DNA of 64,000 nt, from positions 18,899 to 82,898 of the forward strand of contig NZ_JADKPZ010000013.1 of the NCBI RefSeq assembly GCF_016106035.1, written 5' to 3'. Shown here in pieces: positions 11,626 through 17,334 of the stretch (its first letter is position 1; each line of letters begins with the position of its first letter). The position numbers were made by a program, and so were the translations under genes. This stretch comes from Arcobacter vandammei (lineage in GTDB: Bacteria > Campylobacterota > Campylobacteria > Campylobacterales > Arcobacteraceae). Below the pieces are notes generated by a model. That model saw only the letters and a list, made by a program, of their open reading frames with translations. It did not search any database and had not been told where the DNA came from.

Positions 11626-11885
11626 TAGATTTAAGTGATAAAAAACTGGAGCTAAATTACCCTTGTTCTTGGGAGTACAAACTTGTAGTTTTGGAAAGTT
11701 GTAATGTTAAAAAATGTGTAAAAGAGATTATTTTTGACAGAGAACATAGTATAAATGCTTCAAAAACAAGTGCAAAAGGCAAATTTAAAAGTTATAATCT
11801 AAAACTTTTGGTACACAATGATGATGATAGAACAGAACTTTTTAGACTTTTGGGAGAGCATAAAGAGATAAAAATGGTGTTGTAA
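11622..11885 (+). CDS. DUF493 (HP0495/YbeD-like) protein
   Basis: An 87-aa protein of the DUF493 family: a single ferredoxin-like alpha/beta domain. The N-terminus [15 protein letters not shown] matches the typical 'YP..f.iKvig' opening, and the C-terminal half ends in the usual short strand. It resembles H. pylori HP0495 in size. Function is unknown; the fold is ACT-like and E. coli YbeD sits beside lipoate genes. The ATGA overlap couples it to moaC. It is the last conserved gene before an accessory region. Confidence 0.75.
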   Translation: MIDLSDKKLELNYPCSWEYKLVVLESCNVKKCVKEIIFDREHSINASKTSAKGKFKSYNLKLLVHNDDDRTELFRLLGEHKEIKMVL

Positions 11886-11890
11886 ATTGT

Positions 11891-11923
11891 ATTATGTTTT
11901 TTACATTATGTAAAAAACATAAT
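11891..11923. repeat. 33-bp perfect palindrome
   Basis: Left arm ATTATGTTTTTTACAT (11891-11906) and right arm ATGTAAAAAACATAAT (11908-11923) are perfect reverse complements around one base. It lies between the convergent ends of the DUF493 gene and abiEii, at the left edge of the accessory island. No T run follows on either strand, so it is not a standard terminator, although it could fold in RNA. Confidence 0.85.
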
Positions 11924-11953
11924 GGCTAAATCTTTACTATTTTAATCCTAGCA

Positions 11954-12829
11954 TTATGCAAATTTAACCATAGATACAATAGTTTTAAAGAATTCGTTGC
12001 TCCAAAGTTCCAACTCTCTTTGATCATAAATAAATCTACTTACATCATCTTTTGCCATAGATATATCTAAGCTTTCTATTCTTTTATTTAATAATTCCAT
12101 TATAGAATTCTGTGAAAAATCTTTAATTTCATTATCAAAAGCTTTACAGCTTTGTTTTAATCTAGCTTCAAGATGAGTTATATTTACTTTATAATCATTT
12201 CTTACATACCAAACTAAATCGTACCAATCTCTTCCTTTTGGTCTTGTTCCCCAAGCTCTACACAAAATCGCATGTATTTTTCCTGCAAAAAGTGAAGATA
12301 TTTTCATAGTTTTTATCTGAAATGCAATTGGAACTAAATGTAATTTTTCTTCAACCTCAAAATCAAGTGGTGGATTTGTATCTACTTCAAATTTTATTTT
12401 TAGCTGTTTTGTAGGTGGATATTTTGCAACAATATCTTTTGGAGCATTTATTGAGATTAGCTGTTGTAAGGTATTTGTTTTTAAAAATGCTGATTGTATA
12501 TCGCTATTCGTCTTTATTTTTGTATCTATTGAACATTCAAAACCATAGTTATTTAATGTAGTTAAAATAGTTTTTTCATATTTTGATAAGTCAAAAGAGC
12601 TATCAGGTTTTAACAAAGAAAAATCTAAATCTTCCGAAAATCTAGGAAGTTTATAAAGTATTCTTAGAGCTGTACCACCATAAAAAGTGGCATATTTAAA
12701 AAAACCAGCTTCATAAAGAGCATATAAAACTATCTCTTGTAAAATCTCTCTTAGAGCATCAAAAGGCTCATCTTTGCTTAAATCATATCTATTTAACATA
12801 GCTTCAATATGTGGATGAAGATTAGCCAT
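11954..12829 (-). CDS. AbiEii-type nucleotidyltransferase toxin
   Basis: A 291-aa nucleotidyltransferase of the AbiEii/AbiGii toxin family, the toxic half of type IV-style abortive-infection modules. The DNA polymerase-beta-like signature is clear: GGTALR at 51-56, then FSEDLDF with D67 and D69. The second conserved block contains K184 (FAGKIHAIL) and PKGRDWYDL (K198, D201, D204). Family toxins transfer nucleotides to tRNA or other targets; the target here is unknown. It overlaps its antitoxin gene by eight bases. All the conserved catalytic residues I know of are present, so it looks intact. Confidence 0.9.
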   Translation of the reverse strand: MANLHPHIEAMLNRYDLSKDEPFDALREILQEIVLYALYEAGFFKYATFYGGTALRILYKLPRFSEDLDFSLLKPDSSFDLSKYEKTILTTLNNYGFECSIDTKIKTNSDIQSAFLKTNTLQQLISINAPKDIVAKYPPTKQLKIKFEVDTNPPLDFEVEEKLHLVPIAFQIKTMKISSLFAGKIHAILCRAWGTRPKGRDWYDLVWYVRNDYKVNITHLEARLKQSCKAFDNEIKDFSQNSIMELLNKRIESLDISMAKDDVSRFIYDQRELELWSNEFFKTIVSMVKFA

Positions 12830-13469
12830 TTTGTATCCTTTTTAATATTTTTGCAACATTTAATAAAACTTTAGAACCATAAGCCATAGATATATGCCAA
12901 AATAGTTTACTATCTAGTTTTAAAAGCTCATCGTAATCAACTCTTAAATCCTCTTCTAAATACGCTAAAATCTCATCTTCTTTTAGATTTTTAGCTCTTT
13001 TATCTATATAGATTTTATCACAAAGTGCTTTTTCTACTGTTGCTATAAAATGCCCACCATCTTGATTGTTGTATTTCCAATCTATTCCCAAAGAGTAAGC
13101 TTTTAAAGGTATTTTTTTATAAGAGAAATTTCCTAAAGTTGTAGAGTATTCAACAGATTTTGAAGAAGTAGCCGAAGTAATAGTATATACTCTTTCAGGA
13201 ATTAATCCATAGTAAGATAAAGCATACTCAAAAGATACATAAGATGGCTTTTGCAATATATTTGCTAGTGAAATATAGTTTAATTTACTATTTCTATATT
13301 TTTCACTAAATGCATAAATACCTCTTTTAAGAGCTATTAAATCTCCAATTTCTACCATATAGTTTATTTTTTGGAGTGGTTGTTTGTACTTTTTCTGAAG
13401 CACACTTTTAAGAATATTTGTTGTTGTAATATTTTGATTTATCTCTTTTTTTATATCTATTGTATTCAT
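12822..13469 (-). CDS. AbiEi-type antitoxin/transcriptional repressor
   Basis: A 215-aa protein upstream of and overlapping the AbiEii toxin. The N-terminal half looks like a winged helix (residues 15-55, including LQKINYMVEIGDLIALKRGIY). A middle segment, SYVSFEYALSYYGLIPE, is characteristic of AbiEi proteins, and a C-terminal domain follows. Known AbiEi proteins neutralise the toxin and repress the operon by binding inverted repeats upstream. An imperfect inverted repeat lies 25 to 92 bases upstream of this start (13497-13561). The start ATG at 13469 has only a weak SD. Confidence 0.85.
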   Translation of the reverse strand: MNTIDIKKEINQNITTTNILKSVLQKKYKQPLQKINYMVEIGDLIALKRGIYAFSEKYRNSKLNYISLANILQKPSYVSFEYALSYYGLIPERVYTITSATSSKSVEYSTTLGNFSYKKIPLKAYSLGIDWKYNNQDGGHFIATVEKALCDKIYIDKRAKNLKEDEILAYLEEDLRVDYDELLKLDSKLFWHISMAYGSKVLLNVAKILKRIQNG

Positions 13470-13496
13470 TTTGTGATTTTAATAATATTTAGTTTT

Positions 13497-13561
13497 AATT
13501 AAGCTTATAAAATATAGATAATACGAAATATTCATATTTAAGTGTTATTTATAGCTTAATT
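13497..13561. promoter_or_regulatory. Imperfect inverted repeat upstream of abiE (candidate AbiEi operator)
   Basis: AATTAAGCTTATAAA at 13497-13511 and ATTTATAGCTTAATT at 13547-13561 form an inverted repeat (nine exact pairs, then ATAAA with one bulged base) separated by 35 bases. It is placed where an AbiEi repressor would act. The assignment is inferred from position and from known AbiE autoregulation. Confidence 0.4.
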
Positions 13562-13608
13562 TATTCTTTATAAATAGATTTGTATGATTTCTTAAATATT
13601 ATACATAT

Positions 13609-13651
13609 AAAAAAGGCTAAGGATAAAATATTTTTTACTAATTATTTTAAA
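13609..13651 (+). repeat. Direct repeat copy 1 flanking the toxin-antitoxin pair
   Basis: A 43-base sequence beginning AAAAAAGGCTAAGGATAAAA matches positions 14197-14239 at 39 of 43 bases. The two copies bracket the addiction-module genes and their promoter. Confidence 0.85.
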
Positions 13652-13668
13652 GTTGCTTATAGTTAAAG

Positions 13669-13686
13669 TGTATTAATATTAATACA
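13669..13686 (+). promoter_or_regulatory. 18-bp palindromic operator candidate of the toxin-antitoxin promoter
   Basis: TGTATTAATATTAATACA is a perfect palindrome 30 bases before the antitoxin ATG. A possible -35 (TTGCTT at 13653-13658) would place the -10 inside it. Autoregulation by the antitoxin or toxin-antitoxin complex is inferred. Confidence 0.5.
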
Positions 13687-13715
13687 TTATTAAATTTAGT
13701 GTAAAGGATTGAAAA

Positions 13716-13919
13716 ATGGGAGTAAATGAAATTTTAGACGAAACTACAAAATTAAGCCCTAGTGAAAAATATTTGATTGTAGAAAATTTAATAGAAGATT
13801 TAAACCAAATAGATAAAAATATCGAAAAACTTTGGATAGATGAGAGTGAAAAAAGGCTAAATCTTTATAAGAAAGGCGAACTTGAAACTGTCTCTTTTGA
13901 AGAAGCTTTTGAGTTATGA
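13716..13919 (+). CDS. Addiction-module antitoxin (Unstab_antitox family)
   Basis: A 67-aa acidic protein of the 'putative addiction module component' type. The pattern is typical: a helix with LSPSEKYLIVENLIEDL, then a stretch with W40 (IEKLWIDESEKRLNLYKKGEL), and a C-terminal VSFEEAFEL where the family has 'ipweev'. It overlaps the RelE/ParE gene by four bases (ATGA). SD AAAGGA lies eight bases before the ATG. A palindrome and a direct repeat lie upstream. Confidence 0.85.
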   Translation: MGVNEILDETTKLSPSEKYLIVENLIEDLNQIDKNIEKLWIDESEKRLNLYKKGELETVSFEEAFEL

Positions 13920-14194
13920 AAATTGAGATTTCAAAACCTGCTTGGTTTGAAATATTAGAAGCACAAGATTATTATAACTTACAAAAAGATGGCTTAGGAA
14001 ATATTTTTAAATATGAAGTAAAAAAAACTTTTGTGAGTATTGAGAAATTTCCAAACCTTTATCCAAATATCACAAAAAATATAAAACGGTGTTTACTCTA
14101 TAAATTTCCATATACTGTTTTTTACTCTTTGATTGAAAATGAAAAAATCCTAATTTTATCAGTGGCACATCAGAAAAAGAAGCCTAGATATTAA
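13916..14194 (+). CDS. RelE/ParE-family toxin
   Basis: A 92-aa toxin of the RelE/ParE superfamily. The first strand and helices (ISKPAWFEILEAQDYYNLQ) are followed by FPNLYPNI, the basic strand RCLLYKFPYTVFYSL and the C-terminal AHQKKKPRY that is characteristic of toxins partnered with Unstab_antitox proteins. Whether it cleaves mRNA at the ribosome or poisons gyrase cannot be told from sequence alone. Coupled to its antitoxin by ATGA. The stop is followed within two bases by the second direct-repeat copy. Confidence 0.88.
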   Translation: MKIEISKPAWFEILEAQDYYNLQKDGLGNIFKYEVKKTFVSIEKFPNLYPNITKNIKRCLLYKFPYTVFYSLIENEKILILSVAHQKKKPRY

Positions 14195-14196
14195 TT

Positions 14197-14239
14197 AAAA
14201 AAGGCTAAAGATAAAATATTTTTTAGAAATTATTTAAAA
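14197..14239 (+). repeat. Direct repeat copy 2 flanking the toxin-antitoxin pair
   Basis: Second copy of the 43-base repeat, 588 bases from copy 1, with four mismatches. It begins two bases after the toxin stop codon. Confidence 0.85.
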
Positions 14240-14274
14240 TATGAGTAAATATTTATGATAGATAAATGTAGGTA

Positions 14275-14296
14275 TTCCCAATTTGGAAATTGGGAA
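14275..14296. terminator. Hairpin between RelE/ParE toxin and the unknown secreted-protein operon
   Basis: TTCCCAATTT / AAATTGGGAA with a GG loop, a perfect 10-bp stem, 13 bases past the stop of the 173-aa gene. There is no T run on either side, so it may be a terminator of the minus-strand cassette or simply a palindrome. Confidence 0.4.
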
Positions 14297-14309
14297 CAAA
14301 AGAAGCTTT

Positions 14310-14831
14310 TTATTCTATTTTTTTATCTAAATCTACTATTTGCTTATATGTAATATCCCATTTCAGATATTTTTTATCTTTGCTTAAAATAACTTTTGCT
14401 TTTCCACTAGGACAACAATTTGCATCATTTTTTAGAAGATAATGTTCTATAACTTCTAATTTATTATCAACTTTTTTAAAGTCGCTAAGCCCTTTTGCAG
14501 AAAAAACAGGCTCTATATTGACATAAAATTTTTTGGAGAAATCAGGTCTAAAAATTTCGCTTATATAATTTGCAGATGTTCCTGAACCACCATCACACCC
14601 AATATCTCCAAACCATACAGCATAGTAATACTCTGTTTCGAATATATCTTTACCCAAATATATTATGTCTTCTGGTTTATAAATTTCTCTTTTATCTTCA
14701 AAGCTTGTACCACAAGCTATTGAAGTTGCATAATTTTTTAAAACTTTAAAAATTTCTTTTTTATCTTCTTCTAAATTTGAAGAAAATGCTATATTTACCA
14801 ACAAAGATATTGATATTAAAATTTTAATCAT
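14310..14831 (-). CDS. Unknown exported protein (173 aa)
   Basis: A predicted secreted or periplasmic protein: a hydrophobic signal sequence at residues 1-18 (MIKILISISLLVNIAFSS), then a soluble domain with four cysteines after the signal (in SIACGT, GDIGCDGG and NANCCPSG-type contexts), which could form disulfides. The glycine-rich GDIGCDGGSGTSANY stretch stands out. I recognise no family. It is the last gene of a five-gene minus-strand cassette and overlaps the 105-aa gene by eight bases, so it is probably co-translated with it. Confidence 0.7.
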   Translation of the reverse strand: MIKILISISLLVNIAFSSNLEEDKKEIFKVLKNYATSIACGTSFEDKREIYKPEDIIYLGKDIFETEYYYAVWFGDIGCDGGSGTSANYISEIFRPDFSKKFYVNIEPVFSAKGLSDFKKVDNKLEVIEHYLLKNDANCCPSGKAKVILSKDKKYLKWDITYKQIVDLDKKIE

Positions 14832-15141
14832 TCATACTTCCTTGTATAAGTTTGTTTATTTCATTGTCTAATTCAATAATTGAATAATTTTTATATTTTT
14901 CGTAAATCATTTTACTATTATTAGATGCATTTGAATGTCTATTTATTCCAGCTATTGATTTATAATTACAAATTTTTGCACTAATACTTCCAGTTGATAA
15001 AGTTTTTGTTTCTTTTGATAATTCTTTACAAAACTTACTTTGTAAACCTCTAGGAAAATCTTTTTCAAATAATATTCTAAATATTTTATATACTTGAAGT
15101 TCAGTTATATTATTCCAACCAGATGCAAATCTATATGACAT
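14824..15141 (-). CDS. Unknown 105-aa protein, possibly an orphan HNH-associated N-terminal domain
   Basis: A small soluble protein without signal or membrane segment. The segment LSTGSISAKICNYKSIAGINRHSNASN followed by a helical ELDNEINKLI tail is reminiscent of the domain found before HNH nucleases ('S..Si..K..Nf..ld'), but no HNH motif follows, so it would be an orphan domain. That resemblance is from memory and weak. No strong SD is visible before the ATG. It overlaps the downstream exported-protein gene by eight bases. Confidence 0.55.
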   Translation of the reverse strand: MSYRFASGWNNITELQVYKIFRILFEKDFPRGLQSKFCKELSKETKTLSTGSISAKICNYKSIAGINRHSNASNNSKMIYEKYKNYSIIELDNEINKLIQGSMND

Positions 15142-15165
15142 TTTATTTATATCATTTCGTAAAAT

Positions 15166-15522
15166 TTAATTTCCTTTGTTAAGCTTTGATTTAATTATCT
15201 CAAGTTCAAATTCAATTCTTTCTTTAAACTTATCATTTTCTATAAGATATTTATTTGTTTCATTCGCATTCAATAAAATTCTATCTTCAAGTGTTTGAGT
15301 ATTATACTCAACTAGATTTTCAATAAATGCACCATAAAGATTATTGGGAAATAGTGCTATTTGTATTAAAGTAATTATTACAAGAATATCAAACCATTCT
15401 GGTTTATAAAAATATGAAAATATAATACTTGCAACTAATAGAAGTCTTATAAAATACAATACTAATAAAGTTGTTCTACTCGAACTAATTAAGTCTTCTC
15501 TAATAGATTTATTTAATTGCAT
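15166..15522 (-). CDS. Unknown small membrane protein with coiled-coil tail
   Basis: A 118-aa protein with a short soluble N-terminus, two predicted transmembrane helices (about 17-39 and 43-66) and a charged, helical C-terminal region (about 75-115) likely to form a coiled coil. The SD AGGAG is well placed, seven bases before the ATG. I do not recognise a family. It lies nine bases after the small secreted-peptide gene in the same cassette, so co-transcription is likely. Confidence 0.65.
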   Translation of the reverse strand: MQLNKSIREDLISSSRTTLLVLYFIRLLLVASIIFSYFYKPEWFDILVIITLIQIALFPNNLYGAFIENLVEYNTQTLEDRILLNANETNKYLIENDKFKERIEFELEIIKSKLNKGN

Positions 15523-15531
15523 TTTTAACTC

Positions 15532-15756
15532 CTAATATTGACAATAATTTTGTCCAAAATATATTTGGTAATATTTTGCACTCGTTCCAAACCCAACTTT
15601 ATAAGTTCCAATATAGCCATATTCATATCCAAATTGTCCCCAATCAAATTTTTCTAAATTTGCATAAGCACCACCAATCATATAAGCATTTGCAGATGAA
15701 CAAAGAGTTAAAATAAATATACTCAAAATTAAAAGTATATGTTTTGTTTTTTTCAT
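15532..15756 (-). CDS. Small secreted Tyr/Gly-rich peptide of unknown function
   Basis: A 74-aa pre-protein. Residues 1-24 form a classical signal peptide (lysine-rich start, hydrophobic core LLILSIFILTL, cleavage after SANA). The predicted mature peptide has 50 residues with 11 Tyr and 9 Gly, in alternating aromatic/glycine patterns (FGYEYGYIGTYK), and only one Cys near its end. SD AGGAAA precedes the ATG by seven bases. No family is recognised. The composition suggests a surface-adhesive, aggregating or membrane-active peptide, but that is inference. Confidence 0.65.
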   Translation of the reverse strand: MKKTKHILLILSIFILTLCSSANAYMIGGAYANLEKFDWGQFGYEYGYIGTYKVGFGTSAKYYQIYFGQNYCQY

Positions 15757-15772
15757 TTTATTTTCCTCGTAT

Positions 15773-16399
15773 TTAATTTATTAAACTTGATTTTTTTGAT
15801 GGTACTGGAAATGGAAATAACCACCACCTAGAATAAGCAGTTTTTGCTAATTCGTTATATTCATTTGCCAAATCATTATGTTTATCTATTTTTTTATTAT
15901 ATATTTTAAAAATTGTGTCATAGCTAGTTATATTTTTATTATAAGTATCTACCATTTTATTATATTGACTTTGATTGTAAGTTAAAGATATTTTTCTATT
16001 TATTTCTTTATTTTCGTACTCTAAATTTCTTAGATTAGCTTCCATTGAGTTTATCTCTTTTTTCATAGAATTCAAATCACTTTCCATTGTTTCACATTGT
16101 AAAATATTATCTCTTTGATTAAATTCTTGTACACCATATATTATTCCATTTAAAACTAAATAGACAATAAAAATAGAAAGAATAGTAAAAAAAATATTAT
16201 TACTTTCATTTTGCCTTTTTATCAAATATCCTTGAGTTTCTATGGTATTAATAATATTTATAATAGTTTGTTCTTCAAAATTATAAGTATGAACAAATTT
16301 ATCTACAATTTCTTTTTTAGGGATGCCATTTTTTAAATCATATATAACAGCTTTTTCTATTTCATAAAGTATCTCAATTTCTTTCTCATTTTTATTCAT
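15773..16399 (-). CDS. Unknown bitopic membrane protein with long coiled coil
   Basis: A 208-aa protein, first gene of the cassette. Residues 1-62 are soluble and helical (possibly winged-helix-like), 68-90 form one transmembrane helix (NIFFTILSIFIVYLVLNGII), and 98-185 are a coiled coil rich in Asn, Lys and Glu. The C-terminus contains an aromatic/proline patch, WWLFPFPVP. No family is recognised. An SD-like AAGGAAA is 14 bases before the ATG, rather far. The gene faces an HTH regulator across a perfect palindrome at 16457-16474. Confidence 0.65.
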   Translation of the reverse strand: MNKNEKEIEILYEIEKAVIYDLKNGIPKKEIVDKFVHTYNFEEQTIINIINTIETQGYLIKRQNESNNIFFTILSIFIVYLVLNGIIYGVQEFNQRDNILQCETMESDLNSMKKEINSMEANLRNLEYENKEINRKISLTYNQSQYNKMVDTYNKNITSYDTIFKIYNKKIDKHNDLANEYNELAKTAYSRWWLFPFPVPSKKSSLIN

Positions 16400-16456
16400 A
16401 ACAAATTTACTATTTCCTTGTATTTTAAGAAAAAGAAATGACTAATTCTTATATTT

Positions 16457-16474
16457 AAAGTCCAATTGGACTTT
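16457..16474. promoter_or_regulatory. Perfect 18-bp palindrome, operator candidate between HTH gene and five-gene cassette
   Basis: AAAGTCCAATTGGACTTT is perfectly self-complementary and centred in the 133-base divergent intergenic region. On the minus strand a -10-like TATAAG lies just downstream, so a bound dimer would cover the -35 region of the cassette. The G/C content of its core stands out in the AT-rich surroundings. Confidence 0.65.
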
Positions 16475-16532
16475 GATTGAAAACTCTACAAAAAGTAAGC
16501 TTAATAAAATATAAAGTCTTATAGGGAGTTTT

Positions 16533-16784
16533 GTGGAAAATTTTGAAAAAGATGAGATTGATGAGTTATATAAAATAATAGGTAAAAATGTAAAAAGAAT
16601 TAGAGAAGAAAAAGGAAAAAGTCAGTTAGATTTAGCTTTATCAATAGGACATTCATCAGCTGGTTTTGTTGGTAAAGCGGAGATTTGTATTCATAGTAAA
16701 CATTTCAACATAGAGCATTTATATAAAATTTCAAAGATTTTAGAAGTTGAGATGTGCGAATTTATAAAACCTATGAAAGAATAA
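16533..16784 (+). CDS. Small XRE-family HTH regulator
   Basis: An 83-aa protein made almost entirely of a Cro/CI-type helix-turn-helix domain: IGKNVKRIREEKGKSQLDLALSIGHSS, then a recognition segment, then ISKILEVEMCEFI. The start is GTG at 16533 with SD AGGGAG six bases upstream. It has the same length and layout as the HTH protein at 37554-37805, sharing KNVKR/KNVKK, EEKG, GxAEI and HFNI.H...ISK motifs. It is divergent from the five-gene cassette with a palindrome between them, so it probably regulates that cassette and itself. Confidence 0.85.
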   Translation: MENFEKDEIDELYKIIGKNVKRIREEKGKSQLDLALSIGHSSAGFVGKAEICIHSKHFNIEHLYKISKILEVEMCEFIKPMKE

Positions 16785-16808
16785 AAGAATTAAATTTTTT
16801 TTAAATGG

Positions 16809-16838
16809 TATAATCAAAAGCAATTTTAAATCAAAGGA
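16809..16838 (+). promoter_or_regulatory. Orphan promoter-like and SD-like signals
   Basis: TATAAT at 16809-16814 after a T run, then AAAGGA at 16833-16838, look like a promoter and ribosome-binding site. No ORF with a normal start codon follows on the plus strand, and the signals point into the 3' end of the lytic-transglycosylase gene. They may be a relic or drive an antisense RNA. Confidence 0.3.
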
Positions 16839-16848
16839 TTAATCATAT

Positions 16849-17334
16849 TTATAAACCATACTCGTTTTTTAGTTTTTTGGTAATTTCTAAAATAGATTTA
16901 GCATACAAATAACCTGTGTCGCTTCTATATGAAAAACCAGTATTGTAGCTTGACCAGATTTTTATCCAATTATCTTTATGTACTTTTCGCCAATACTCTA
17001 ATTCTATAATTGCATTTGCTGTTGCAAAACCAACATCATTCATAAGTTTTAGAGCAAAATATTTTCTATTTTGTGGAGTATCTTCCACATATTGTCTGCT
17101 TAAAACAGTTTTTATATTTGATTGAAAAAGTCCAAAATCATTGCTTTTAAAGTTTGCCATATTTTTGCCAACACTTGACTCTTTTATGGCAATTGCCATT
17201 AAAGAATATTTCATAATTTGCTCATCTGTTAGGGATTTAATCTTATTTAAAATCACTAAATCTGTTTTTGTAAGTCCCAAAGAGTTTGAAAAAAGCAAAT
17301 TTGAGAATATCAAAAACAGAATTAATTTTTTCAT
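16849..17334 (-). CDS. Lytic transglycosylase-like (SLT-domain) exported protein
   Basis: A 161-aa exported protein. A signal peptide occupies about residues 1-18. The mature part resembles a compact SLT/lysozyme-like domain: AIAIKESSVG with candidate catalytic E52, then NDFGLFQ (66-71) in place of the usual 'S.GlmQ', and later WIKIWSSYNTGF, typical of goose-lysozyme-like folds. It is shorter than typical Slt enzymes. The ATG overlaps the nuoN stop (TAATG), so it is apparently the last gene of the nuo operon. A role in opening the wall for membrane complexes is possible but unproven. Confidence 0.75.
   Translation of the reverse strand: MKKLILFLIFSNLLFSNSLGLTKTDLVILNKIKSLTDEQIMKYSLMAIAIKESSVGKNMANFKSNDFGLFQSNIKTVLSRQYVEDTPQNRKYFALKLMNDVGFATANAIIELEYWRKVHKDNWIKIWSSYNTGFSYRSDTGYLYAKSILEITKKLKNEYGL

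Noticed and set aside
13609..14239. 43-bp repeats as terminal repeats of an insertion sequence
   Set aside because: They are direct rather than inverted and no transposase lies between them.
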